NCBI GenBank assembly: GCA_014706295.1
Contig: JACSVZ010000038.1
Location: forward strand, 2,604,001-2,668,000
Source: Lycocorax pyrrhopterus obiensis
Taxonomy: Eukaryota > Chordata > Aves > Passeriformes > Paradisaeidae
Direction of reading: 5' to 3'
DNA: 64,000 bases
A program made the translations under genes and the position numbers. Below the pieces are notes generated by a model, which saw only the letters and a list, made by a program, of their open reading frames with translations, made no database searches and was not told the origin of the DNA. Of this stretch, positions 1 to 9,903 are shown piece after piece. Position 1 is the stretch's first letter; each line of letters opens with the position of its first letter.

Positions 1-693
1 GGCCACTTGTTTTAAATTTCCTGGCTAAAGTGATGTAACAGCTGTGCGTGATGCAACGCCATGTGGAATGCATCATCCAGGAAACCAAAAACAAAATCGC
101 CTTTCTGGCCAAGCGCTCGGCACAGCTCCTGCCCCCAGCCCCCGGCGTGGGGGTCCAGCAGCCCCCACGTCTGGGCTGGACACCCCGATGTCCCCGCGGG
201 ACCCGGCTCTGGGTGCAAGGGGGGGGACACAAGGGGGAGGCAGCTCCTGCTCCGAGCCTGCTGAGCTCCAGGTCAGTTCTAATTAAAAACTTTACAAATC
301 AAGAACTGGCGTTTTGCTGAGGACAAACAAACCTGCACAAGCCTGACACGTACCCCGGAGCAGAGGGGAGGGTCTGGTGGGCTTGTCCTGGCAGTTTGTC
401 CCATTTCCTCCCACTCCTCCCCCCGGTTTTGCCCTGCCCTGGGACCTCTCCGCAATGGCCAGGGGAGCCAAAAGCTGCTGGTGGCTTCAGTGCCACCCCC
501 GTGTGCCCCCACTGCTGTGGGAGGGATGTGGGGGCTCCCTGGCTCAACCCCCTCCACCTGGCAGGGTTTAACTCTCCCTTGGCTTCCCGCTGCTACAGGG
601 AAGAATAAACTCCCCGGGATGCCCGTGCCCATCCCTCTGCCCCATCCACCTGTGCCCGGTGCCACTGACCTGCCTTTGGAATGGGGTTGCCCA

Positions 694-790
694 GAAGGGG
701 CAGAGAAAGGGAAGAAAAAGAAGAGAAAGGGAAAGGGAAAGAGAAAAGGGAAAAAAAAAAACCCCAAACAAACAAAAAGAAAATCAAAAA
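694..790. repeat. Purine-rich low-complexity tract
   Basis: Almost only A and G on the + strand (GGGAAA/GAAAAG units), ending in a run of ten or more A residues. It creates spurious lysine-rich open frames. Such a tract could form triplex DNA, but nothing shows that it does. Confidence 0.8.
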
Positions 791-1752
791 CCAACCCAAG
801 GTCGCAGTGGGAAATCAGAAGTCAGAGCTGAGGCATTTCAGCAGCCGGGGCTGGAATGTCTGACTCACACTGTGACTAAATGCAAATATGAACTCAAACC
901 TGCTCCTTAAAGTCCTCGGGATCCAGCGAGGAGCCCCGAGCTCCCACCAGCCCCTTGCCAGTGGCCCAGCCCGGCCGGACGCTGGCCACGTCTTGGTGGC
1001 TCCAGGACGGGCACCTGCAGCGAGCAATGCTCTGCACATCCCGCCCCGTTTCACCTCCCTGAGCTGGGATGAGAGCGAGCCTGGGGAGGGATGGGGCTGC
1101 TGGACCCCAGCTCTGGGTGGGACGTGCTCGCCTGCTTGTGCCCCTCGCTGTTCCCACGCCGAGGGGACCTCCTCGGGCTGTCCTGGTGTTTAGGGCAGGG
1201 GGGCTCAGTGCAGCCACCGGACTCGCTGGGTGGTCCTGGCCCGTCCATCCCCTCTGGACCAGGCATCAAGTCATGGCTGTGGGTGGCTGTCACAGTGTCC
1301 CCAGTCACTAACAGAAGGGAAAAGGGTCTGGGTCCCTGGAAGGGACAGCACCATGCCCAGGGAATCACAGGGTGGAAACCCAGCCCAGCTCAAAGGAAAT
1401 TCCAGGGAAATGGGGACTTTTCTCCAGTATATATATAATTTTTTTTCTACAGCCTATTTTGTTGCCCAGCACTGACTTGTACTTCATTCATTTCCAGTCT
1501 TGTAAGGGCGGGTGGGAGGCTCTGAGGGCAGTGGCTGGTGTCCCACAGCCCCCACTGGGGACAGAGCCTCCCCCACCCATTCCCACTCCACAGAGGCTGG
1601 ACCAGCCCAGCATTCCCAAGCTCTCCTGGCCAAGGACTGCAGCGAGCCTTCCCCGGACCCTCATAAACCACTGGAACGTGCCATGGGGACATTGACAGGC
1701 CAGGGTGGGGGTTCAGAGGCAGAACAACCTGCCCCAAAGTTGCCTTTGAGCA

Positions 1753-1844
1753 ATCCATCCATCCCTCCCTCCATCCATCCATCCCTCCATCCATCCCTCT
1801 CTCCATCCATCCATCCATCCATCCCTCCCTCCATCCATCCATCC
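1753..1844. repeat. (ATCC)n microsatellite with CCTCC interruptions
   Basis: About 90 bases of ATCC units broken by CCCT variants. The reverse strand reads as an artificial Met-Asp-Gly-Trp repeat and is not a gene. Confidence 0.95.
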
Positions 1845-2178
1845 AGCTTCAGGTCTCAGCAGCCCGGAAGACACAAACGGGCCCTGCACCTCCTTGGTGA
1901 TCTCAGTGACCTCGGCTGGTTTTTGGCTCTGAGAATGGGGCCAGGACCCATTCAGCCCCCCCCAGGTCAGGCAGGTTCTGCCTTGGGTCTTGTCCAGGGC
2001 TCCCCTGCCCAGGGATGGTGGTGTGGGCTCACACCCAGCAGTGCCTACAAAGGTCTCCAAGGGCTCCACACGAGCAGAGTGTGGCCCTGATGTCATCACA
2101 CAGAGGGGAAACTGAGGCACAGAGACCAGGGACAGAGATAAAAACCCAGCCAGAGGAACTGCTCCTCTTCCAGGGGAC

Positions 2179-2342
2179 ATCACAGTCATGGGATGGTTTG
2201 GGTTAGAAGGGACCTTAAAGCCCATCCAGTCCCACCCCCAACCATGGGCAGGGACACCTTCCACTGTCCCAGGTTGCTCCAAGCCCTGTCCAGCCTGGCC
2301 TTGGACACTTCCAGGGATCCAGGGGCAGCCACAGCTGCTCTG
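2179..2342 (-). mobile_element. CR1 LINE 3' end, type A, truncated
   Basis: Read on the + strand it starts with the reverse of the CR1 tail (ATGGTTTGGGTTAGAAGGGA) and runs into the C-terminal reverse-transcriptase coding part. Similarity stops at about 2342. Unlike most type A copies it reads CACTTCCAGG rather than CACTGCCAGG. Confidence 0.9.
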
Positions 2343-2699
2343 AGCAGCAGAGCCGAGGATGACACCCTGGAGGATGACCTGCCTGTGGGGGAAGCTCTCC
2401 ACGCTTTCCTTCGGACAGCGCTGCCTTTGGAGCCTCCGCTACACTTTTCTCCCCTGGCATCGCCAGCTCTGAGCATTGCAAGGGTCACTGTGAAGCTGCT
2501 TCATTTAAGCCACAGCTCCCAGCACCTGGACACAACCTCAGCATTATTTCCTTATTTATCAGTTGTGTGTCATCAGCACGACCAATTGTGAAGAGGGTGA
2601 AAACTGCTACCCCCATCCCAAAGGTTCAGGGGGTGGAAACAAGGAGAACTCGAGATGTTCTTGGGGTTCTTGGGAGAATCTTGATGGTTCTTGGGGTTG

Positions 2700-2775
2700 C
2701 CCTATGCAAGGCCAGGAGCTGGGCTCTGATGATCCTTGTGGGTCCCTTCCCACTCAGGAGGTCCCAGGGTTCTGG
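2700..2775 (+). mobile_element. CR1 LINE 3' tail, type B-like fragment
   Basis: A short tail with CCAGGAGCTGGGCTCTGATG followed by TCCTTGTGGGTCCCTTCC. Only the last ~75 bases of the element are present, and the terminal bases have drifted. Confidence 0.7.
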
Positions 2776-3224
2776 GGTTCTGTTGCCCATGCTGTGTTTT
2801 ACGCCCCTACACCACCTCACGAGGTGCCCACGGGATGTTGAGGTTGCCCCTGAGCCTGAGGCTCCAGCACTTCTCCAGGTGGGGAATGTCACCGGAGCCC
2901 CTCTGATGTCACCTCTGGGTGGATCTGTCTGCACAGCATCCCTGTGGTGCCCCTTTGTGCATCCCCCATCCCCTCTGCTTCCTCCTGCCCTACCAAAATA
3001 GCCTGAAATGGGAAACTGAGGGGGCCATGCTGTGAACTGGAAGGGGAAACTTCTCAGCTTCCAAAAAAACCCCCACGATGTCAGAGGAGTTTTAAGCCCT
3101 CCTGGCTCCCCACGAGCAGGCCTGGGGACACACTTTTTGCCATGATGCTGCCACCCACCAGGAAGGAGGCATTATTAATTATAGGGTAATTAATTACAGG
3201 CTGCACAGCTGGGTGGGGAGAAAT

Positions 3225-3982
3225 CGGAGGAGGTTCAACAAGGGCGAGTGTAGGGTCCTGCACCCGGGGGGGGATAACCCCAAGTGCCAGCACAGGCTGG
3301 GGGTGACCCACTGGAGAGCAGCTCTGCAGAGAAGGACCCGGGGGTCCTGGTGGATGGCGAGCTGTCCCTGAGCCAGCAGAGTGTCCTGGGGCCGGGGGGG
3401 ACAATGGGACCCTGGGGGGCATCGGGAAGAGCGGCCGGCAGGGCAGGGAGCGATCCTGCCCCTCTGCTCGGCCGTAGTGAGGCACATCCGGGGTGCTGTG
3501 TCCAGTTCTGGGACAAGGAGGACAAGGAGCAACTGGAGAGGGTCCAGCAGAGGCCCCAAAGATGATTTGGGGTCTGGAGCATCTCTGTGATGAGGAGAGA
3601 CCGTGGGAGCTGGGCCTGGTTAGTCCGGAGAAGAGCAGACAGAGGGGATCTCACCAATCCATACAAGTATCTCCGAGGGGTGTCAGAGGATGGAGCCAGA
3701 CTCTGTTCAGTGGTGCCCAGCAATGGGACAAGCAGCAATGGCCACAAACTAAACCACCAGAAGTCCCACCCCAACACGAGGAAGAACTTCTATCCATGAG
3801 GGTGGCAGAGCCCTGGAACAGGCTGCACAAAGAGGCTGTGGAGTCTCTGTCCAAGAGAGGGAGACTCCAAAACCCACCTGGACATGTTCCTGTATCACCT
3901 GCTCCGGGTGACCCTGCCTTGGCAGGGAGTTGAACTGGATGATCTCCAGAGGTCCCTTCCAACCCCAATCATTCTGTGAAAT
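3225..3982 (+). mobile_element. CR1 LINE, reverse-transcriptase C-terminus and 3' end (divergent copy)
   Basis: The longest older CR1 in the window. In translation, broken by stops and frameshifts, it shows the thumb-side blocks typical of CR1 ORF2: a CRVLHPG stretch, LGVTHW, then EKDPGVLVD, ILPLCSAVVRHI and RELGLVSPEK-like remnants. The end reads CTGGATGATCTCCAGAGG then CCTTCCAACCCCAATCATTC. It has diverged from both main types, so it belongs to another subfamily. An octamer ATGCAAAT (3981-3988) sits at its 3' edge. Confidence 0.9.
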
Positions 3983-4115
3983 GCAAATTCTATTTTCAAC
4001 ATAGACCAAGCGACCAAAACAACTCGGAGCAGGAAAATCTCCTCACCGCTTTCATCCCACACTGTCCTGGCCATGGATGCCTGTGGAAAACCAGCGAGGC
4101 TCATGCCAGCTCCTG

Positions 4116-4154
4116 CCCATCCCATCCCATCCCATCCCATCCCATCCCATCCCA
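4116..4154. repeat. (CCCAT)n microsatellite
   Basis: About eight head-to-tail CCCAT units. Confidence 0.95.
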
Positions 4155-4195
4155 CCTCTCCATCACTTGGCTTTGCCCAGCCACCAGCAGCGGGA

Positions 4196-4310
4196 GAGTG
4201 AAGCTCGGAGGTTTAATTACAATTGCTGACAGGGAAATTATGGCCACATACGCAAAATTAGAATATAATTGTGTTAGGGAAATGTTTCATCTTCTCCCTG
4301 TCATCCCCGG
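4196..4310. promoter_or_regulatory. AT-rich island upstream of TCF3, candidate conserved element
   Basis: A non-repetitive AT-rich block inside GC-rich flank, with GTTTAATTACAATTG, AAATTATGGCC and AAAATTAGAATATAATTG. These are homeodomain-type TAATTA and AATTAG cores. It lies about 2.5 kb upstream of the CpG island. Enhancer function is inferred from composition only. Confidence 0.3.
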
Positions 4311-4512
4311 GAGCGGAAGGCGGAGGGGGAGCAGCAGGAGAGGGAAGATGTTGGCAGGAGGCCTCACAGTGGGGGGAGTGGCTGGGCTTGGGGTGCTGGG
4401 GGGTGACACTGGTCCCAAGGGCCACTGGGCACAGAGAAAATGCAGAGGAAGAAGGTGAATGGCTCCTCCTCACAGAGCAGCAGCAATGAGGCAGTGCTCA
4501 CCTTCCTTGGCC

Positions 4513-4830
4513 CAGAGCTGGAGAGGGACTGGGGACAAGGGATGGAGGGACAGGACACAGGGAATGGCTTCCCACTTCCAGGGGCAGGGATGGATGGGAT
4601 ATTGGGAAGGAATTGTTCCCTGGGAGGGTGGGCAGGCCCTGGCACAGGGTGCCCAGAGCAGCTGTGGCTGCCCCTGGATCCCTGGCAGTGTCCAAGGCCA
4701 GGCTGGACGGGGCTTGGAGCAGCCTGGGACAGTGGAAGGTGTCCCTGCCCATGGCAGGGGGATGGAACAAGATGAAGTTTAAGGTCTCTCCCAAACCAAA
4801 CTGTTCCATGATTTTACGATTCCATGTGCC
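4513..4830 (+). mobile_element. CR1 LINE 3' end, type A
   Basis: Begins at GAGCTGGAGAGGGACTGGGG and runs through GATATTGGGAAGGAATTG and GTGCCCAGAGCAGCTGTGG to a tail TCTCCCAAACCAAACTGTTC followed by CATGATTTTACGATTCC. The frame translating as [19 protein letters not shown] is the CR1 ORF2 C-terminus. Confidence 0.92.
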
Positions 4831-5589
4831 TTGGACCAGCACCTCTCTGCCAGCCCACAGCCCCACCCTCGCTGAATTGGGGCGGGGGCCATCCTCACCC
4901 CTGGGATGATCCATCCCTGATGACAGGAGATGACTTTGCTCAGTGACCCCATCTAAATGCAGGCAATTCTTTCCACTTTAAAAAAAAGAAAATAAAAGCC
5001 AAATGGCCCAAAGCTGCAGGTGACAGCTGGCCCCAGATCTGGCTGCAGAAGGGTCAGGCACAGGGAAAGCCAAACCAGCTTTGCTGACCGATGAGCCCGG
5101 AGCTGCCTGGGCAGGGCAGGAGCAGCAGCTTTCGCCAGGGAGAGCAGCCCAACTCCTCCCTGATCCCTGTGTTGGGATCCAGGGTGGATTCAGGGAGATG
5201 AGGTGCACCCCTGCCCACACCTGCTGCACCCATGTGTTTGTCCCTCTGCTCCTGCACCTCCTGAACCAAGTGTAACTGGGCAAAGCACCATCTCTCCACC
5301 CCCACTCCCAGCTCCTCTAAAAACCCACTGGAGAAGAGGTGGGGGAAGCTCCCAGGAGCCCAGGGAATGATACAAACTCCCTGACCCCGCAGAGCCAAGC
5401 AGACAAACATTCCATGGTCCCGTTGGCACCTTTGATCCCAAGCACCTGCCAGCTGCTTCCGAGTGCTGGCACCGGCTGCAACGGCAAAGTGGGCAGGGAA
5501 ACGGGCAGGGAGGTGTGGAGGTCTATCCGTGACATGACAGTGGGATCGAGGGCACTTGGTGACACAGAGCTGTGTGGTGGAGAGAAGGG

Positions 5590-6405
5590 ATGGGGAACCA
5601 CAGGCACCTGGACAGGCTGGAGAGGTGGGATTGTGCCAAACTCACGAAGCTCGACAGGTCCAAGTGCAAGGTCCTGCACAGGGGTCAGGGCAATCCCAAG
5701 CAAAAGCACAGGCAGGATAAAGAATGGATCAGGAGCAGCCCTGGGGAGAAGGACTTGGGGGTGTTGGTGGGTGAGAGGCTCAACCTGCCCCGGCCACGGG
5801 CACTGACCCCAGAAACCCCCCCTGTGCTGGGCTGAGCCCCCAGCGTGGGCAGCAGGGAGGGGGGGATTCTGCCCCTCTGCCCCGCTCAGCTCAGACCCCA
5901 CCTGCAGAGCTGCCCCAGCCCTGGGCAACAACAGCAGGAGGACGTGGAGCTGCTGGAGCCAGTCCAGAGGAGGCCCCGGAGCTGCTCCCAGGGCTGGAGC
6001 CCCTCTGCTCTGGAGCCAGGCTGGGAGAGCTGGGGGTGCTCACCTGGAGAGGAGAAGGCTCCAGGGAGAGCTCAGAGCCCCTTGCAGGGCCTAAAGGGGC
6101 TCCAGGAGAGCTGGAGAGGGACTGGGGACAAGGGCTGGAGGGACAGGACACAGGGAACGGCTTCCACTGCCAGAGGGCAGGGCTGGATGGGATATTGGGA
6201 AGGAATTGTTCCCTGGGAGGGTGGGGAGGCCCTGGCACAGGGTGCCCAGAGCAGCTGTGGCTGCCCCTGGATCCCTGACAGTGTCCAAGGCCAGGCTGGA
6301 CGGGGCTTGGAGCAGCCTGGCACAGTGGAAGGTGTCCCTGCCATGGTTGGGGGTGGAACGAGACGAACTTTGAGGCCCCTTCCCACCCAACCCGCCCCGA
6401 GGTGA
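5590..6405 (+). mobile_element. CR1 LINE, type A, longest copy of this type
   Basis: Starts in the block encoding HLDRLERWDCAKL-like residues and passes [27 protein letters not shown] and the C-terminal KARLDGAW block before a degraded tail near 6405. It stops within about 50 bases of the CpG island of TCF3, making it the CR1 closest to the promoter. Coding is broken by stops and frameshifts. Confidence 0.92.
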
Positions 6406-6813
6406 CTCCAGGATGTCACACACGGACTCTCCATCGCAGCCCCGCTGCACTGCAGGGCCCGTCCGGGGCCGGATCGCAGCCGTGCAGGCCAGTCCAGGCC
6501 TCAGAGCTCCTGGGTGACCCCAGAACCCACAGCGGGGCTGCCCCGGCCCCACCAGCCCCGGGGACTGCGCTGTGCCGAGGGGACCCGCCGGCCCCAGCGC
6601 CGCGGAAGGTGCCCCCCGGGGCCTCCCGAGGGGGCGGCGGGGCCGAGCCGAGGCCGTCACGCAGGTCCCGCCGGGCCCCTCCGGCCCCTCGGCGAGGCAC
6701 CCAGGGGGCGGCGGCTGGGAAGCAGCAGCTGCCGGGCGGGGGCTCCTGCGGCGGGACCCCCGGGGACCCCGGCCCTGCCCGCCCTGCCCCGCCGGGGGCC
6801 CCGTCGGCGGCGC

Positions 6814-6843
6814 GGGGGGGCGGGGGGGGGGGGGGAGGGAGGG
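6814..6843 (+). promoter_or_regulatory. G-tract with G-quadruplex potential
   Basis: Runs of 7 and 14 G residues separated by a single C, then two GGG triplets separated by A. At least four G3 runs lie within 30 bases, upstream of the likely start region. The exact run length may be unreliable in an assembly. Confidence 0.6.
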
Positions 6844-6929
6844 AAGCGGCGGACGGCGACGGCAACCAGCGGCCACCCCCGGCCCCGCCCCCGCGCTCGG
6901 TGGGCGGGGACCGCGGCAATCTGCGCTCT

Positions 6930-7000
6930 GGTTGGCCGCATCACCTGCCAATCAGAGCAACGGAGCCTTTCCATTGGTCGGAGCCCCGCTGCCTTATCAG
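6930..7000. promoter_or_regulatory. TCF3: NF-Y / E-box / GATA motif cluster in the TCF3 promoter
   Basis: Within 70 bases: an E-box CACCTG (6942-6947) directly before a forward CCAAT box (CCAATCAGAG, 6948-6957), a reverse CCAAT box (ATTGG, 6973-6977) 21 bases on, and CTTATCAG (6993-7000), the reverse complement of a GATA site. Paired CCAAT boxes at this spacing are typical NF-Y promoters. The E-box could be bound by E proteins or ZEB repressors, which is inference. Confidence 0.6.
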
Positions 7001-7479
7001 TCCATCTCGCGGAGCTCCCGTGTCGTCACCGTCACTGCTCCCCCACCCGCCCGTCCCCCTCCGCTAGGAAACGTAGTCCCCACCACGGCGGTGCCCCCGC
7101 CGCTCTGCCGCGGCCCCGTCCCGCCGCCCCCGCTGCGGCCACGCGCGTGCCGTGCCCCGAGGCGCGCGCGGGGCGGCATCACACACACCCCCCCCCGCTC
7201 CCTGCTGCTCGCACGGGCGGCGGAGGGATACGGCGGGGGCGGGGCGTGCGGCGGCGAGACGGGCTGGCGTGCGGGGGGAGGCGGCAGAGGCGGGCGCGGG
7301 GGGGGCTGCGGGGGGAGACGCCGTCGCTGCCGCCGCCGCGGGGGGAACCATGCGGGGGCCGCGGGGCGGGCGGGCGGGACAGCGGCGGGAGGCGGAGCGG
7401 CGGCGGCGGCCCCGGCGGCGGCAGCAGCGGCGTTAGGGCCCGGCCCGGCGCGGGGCGGGGCCGCGGGGCGGTCCGGGGC

Positions 7480-7661
7480 GCACGCGCCGCCCGGTGCGGG
7501 GCGATCGCGCCGCTTCGCTACATTGTATCCGCCGGCGGCGGAGAACAATAGGCGCCGCCGCCGCCCCCGGGCCTGGGCGCCGCGGCCGCCCCCGCCCCCG
7601 CCGCGACCCCCGGCACCCTTCATGCGCTTCCCCTGCCCCGGGCGCGCCGGGCCTGGAACAG
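7480..7661 (+). other. TCF3: Candidate noncoding exon 1 (5' UTR) of TCF3
   Basis: The best splice donor in the CpG island is at 7661/7662 (GGAACAG then GTAAAA), directly followed by an A/T-rich intron start. The exon would be untranslated, since the start codon is in exon 2. The upstream boundary given is arbitrary, because I cannot place the transcription start. Confidence 0.4.
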
Positions 7662-9801
7662 GTAAAAAAAAATAAATAAAATATAGAAATAATAAAATAA
7701 TAACCAAGCCAACCCGGCCGCGCCGCCCCGGGGCTGCGCGGAGCGGGGGTCCCCGCGCTGCGGGCGCGGGGGGTGCCGGAGCTGGGGGTGCCGGTGTGGC
7801 GGGGCTCGCAGCGCGGCCCCCTCGCTCGGTGCGCCCGGGGCTGCGGAGCGGGACGGGACGGGCTCGGCGCTATTGTCCCCTCGGCAAAGTTTGCCGGGGC
7901 CGGGGGAAGGGGGGGCGGCAGCGGCGGGGCGGGCTCGGGGGGCGTGCGGGGCGGCTGGGAGCGGGTGCGCGGGTCCCCGCCGGCGAGGGGGGCCCGCGCT
8001 CGGTCCTGCTGCGAACTTCAGCCGAGCGCAGCCCGCCGGCCGCCCCCGGCCCGCCGCAGCCCCCCCGGGGGTCCCCGAGCCCCTTCCCGGCTCGGGGGGC
8101 TGCGGCAGCCGCGGGACCCAGCGCGGGGGCGGCTGCTTCGGCTTCGCCCCGCGGCTGGGAGGGGGCTCGTGGGGGCCGCTTCGCCCCCCTGCGCTCTCCG
8201 GTCTGGGCGGGGGCTGGGGGCTGCCCGCCGGGACCCCCCCTCCCTACGGCGCGGGGGTCGCGGGTGGGGGGCAGCGAACAACTTCACCGCCACCCCCGGC
8301 CCGCGCCTGTCCCGGGGCAGCCGAGCCTTTGTCCGGGCCGGGGACGGACCCCGGGGGCACGGGGACATCTGGGAGGGGGACCCGGCCCGGCAACCCGGCC
8401 CCGCGGGCTGCTCTGGGGTCAGAAAGTGTGCGCAGAATAAATAAAAATAAACCCCCCCAGCCGGGCTTTGGGGCGGCCACGGGTTTTGTTCGCGTTGTCC
8501 CCGGGTGGCTCGGGGGTGCAGGGTTTGGGGGGGTGGGAAGTGATGTGCCCCCCTCCTTCCTTCCACGCATTCTCCGGGGTCTCGTTTCCCCCAGCCACAC
8601 TCGAGGCACCGGGGCAGAAGGTTGGGAAAGTGGCTTTAAAAACACTGACCAGATGCACTGATGACACTTTGAAAAAGGCTTTTCAAAGAAAATGAAAAGA
8701 AGAAAAAAAAAAGAAAAAGAAAATTCCCTGGCTGTTTTTTATAGTGGTGAAGGCTTTTTACACGCTGGGCTGATTTCAGCCTTTTTTTATGAAACTTCAT
8801 TGAAATGTAGTGGCTGAGCCTACAAACACTTTGGATCGTGTGGAGTTTTCTTTTTTTTTTACTTCTTTTTTTTTTAAAACCTTATGATTAATGAGTTAAA
8901 TTTATTGGCCAGCTGCCCTTTGTAACCATGAATGAGTTCCTAAAAAAAAAAAAGGCCGAAAAAAAAAAGGAATCTTTTATCTCATCCCAGGCCTCTCTTC
9001 CTCCCTCCCAAAGAAATATTTTTCTATCATAGCAAGCTGGCCAAAAAGATCAATCTCCCTTTTGAAAAAAAATAATCTGTAAAATTAGGAAGAATAATAT
9101 TTACCTATCTTGCAAGGTTGCCTGGAGGGCTTTATTTTTGCAAAAACACTCCGAAAACAAAATTTTTTTGTTTCCAGTCCCTTTTGGGAGTGGAGAGGTT
9201 CAGTTCTCACTGAGCACGGCCTGGCTGGGCATCCCCAAACACAGCCCCTGAAAAAGCAGCTGCAGGTGCTCGGCGACCCGAAGGAAAGAGCTGTAACATC
9301 AGACCTTTTTTTTTTTTTCACTTTTTTTTTTTTTTAAACAAAACTCAGCAAGGACAAGAGAGCCTCCTGCGGGGAGCAAGCGTGGGGGAAGGCGAGGGGG
9401 CGAGCCGAGCCAGACAAGCGCCTGAGTGATAACTTGCCTGAACCCTTTGATAAATGAGTTGACTCTTTTTTTTTCCCTTTTTTTTTTCCCTTTTTTTTTT
9501 TTTTTTCTTTTCCCCCCTTCATTCGCCACACGCCAGGAACAGAATTGGCCCGAACTAGTGGAATTGGCAGCAAAAAACTAACATACAAGTGTGTCTGGTC
9601 AATAGAGCGCTTGTTCCTGCCGCTGGGTGCTGTGTGAGGACTCCGACTGTGCTCTGGCCCCGGAGTTGGACTCTGCAGACGCGCTCAGGGTTTTTCTTTT
9701 CTCTCCCCTCCGCTCTGTCTTTTTAAAATATTCATCAATGGGGTGGGTAGTTTGCTGTAGTCATTAAAATATCTCTCTCCCCTCCCCCTCGCTTTCTCCA
9801 G
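7662..9801 (+). other. TCF3: TCF3 intron 1 (if exon 1 is as proposed)
   Basis: The first 780 bases remain CpG-rich. From about 8600 the composition switches to AT-rich with many homopolymer runs (poly-T at 9307-9335 and 9468-9507, poly-A at 8705-8720 and 8942-8970). No mobile elements are seen. The AT-rich half is non-repetitive apart from the homopolymers. It contains three AATGAGTT words (near 8888, 8931 and 9453) and a TCF/LEF-like CTTTGAT near 9446. An alternative first exon here cannot be excluded. Confidence 0.5.
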
Positions 9802-9828
9802 GACTGCCACTGTTGAGTCTGTGGGAAT
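9802..9828 (+). other. TCF3: 5' UTR part of TCF3 exon 2
   Basis: Follows a clear acceptor (CTTTCTCCAG ending at 9801). An in-frame TGA at 9814-9816 lies 15 bases before the ATG, so translation cannot start upstream in this frame. Base -3 relative to the ATG is A, a good initiation context. Confidence 0.88.
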
Positions 9829-9903
9829 ATGAATCAGCAGCAGCAGAGAATGGCTGCAGTTGGGACAGACAAAGAGCTCAGTGACCTGCTGGACTTCAGT
9901 ATG
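9829..9903 (+). CDS. TCF3: TCF3 (E2A) exon 2: start codon and first half of activation domain 1
   Basis: Codons 1-25. The residues [17 protein letters not shown] (1-17) followed by SDLLDFSM (18-25) match the E-protein N-terminus, which begins MNQPQRM in mammalian TCF3. L17-S-D-L-L21 is an LXXLL-type motif, and L21-D-F-S24 is the LDFS motif of AD1, known to recruit CBP/p300 and SAGA coactivators and ETO-family corepressors. The Gln run is one residue longer than the mammalian form as I recall it. The exon ends in phase 0 before a strong GTGAGC donor. TCF4 and TCF12 share the LDFS motif, but the whole N-terminus and the following exons fit TCF3 best. The protein is a nuclear class I bHLH factor that dimerises on CANNTG E-boxes. 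The bHLH exons are outside this window. Confidence 0.97.

Larger units (their letters stand above)
1..2178. other. Intergenic flank upstream of TCF3
   Basis: I see no supportable gene here. Open frames are short, overlap in all frames and match no family I recognise. The stretch holds a purine-rich tract, an ATCC microsatellite, an octamer ATGCAAAT at 880-887 and a TA/T-rich patch at about 1427-1450. The first 120 bases are less GC-rich than what follows and contain an E-box CAGCTG near 40. In mammals ONECUT3 lies upstream of TCF3, but nothing here resembles its coding sequence. Confidence 0.6.
6450..8445. promoter_or_regulatory. TCF3: TCF3 CpG-island promoter
   Basis: About 2 kb of very GC- and CpG-rich DNA just upstream of the first TCF3 coding exon. 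It contains GC boxes (GGGGGCGGGGC at 7235-7245, GGGGCGGGGCC at 7452-7462), a CCAAT cluster near 6950, an inverted ACATTGTA / ACAAT pair around 7520-7552 and no TATA box in the core. This is the usual architecture of a broadly expressed regulator with dispersed initiation. The long open frames here (up to 367 codons on the + strand) are Pro/Gly/Arg/Ala artefacts of base composition. Exact start sites cannot be read from sequence. Confidence 0.85.

Noticed and set aside
48..320. Short frame with a plausible-looking start at the window edge (QETKNKIAFLAKRS)
   Set aside because: It quickly turns into Pro/Gly-rich sequence, has no splice donor at the change and matches no known protein. It may be a noncoding conserved patch.
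1447..1842. Minus-strand frame with Met-Asp-Gly-Trp repeats
   Set aside because: It is the translation of an ATCC microsatellite.
6514..7675. Long + frames of 345 and 367 codons in the CpG island
   Set aside because: Composition is almost only Pro, Gly, Arg and Ala, both overlap each other in different frames, and stop codons are simply rare in GC-rich DNA. No family similarity.
7773..8661. Open frames of 214-262 codons after the proposed exon 1
   Set aside because: Same GC-bias artefact. They overlap in several frames and run through a likely intron.
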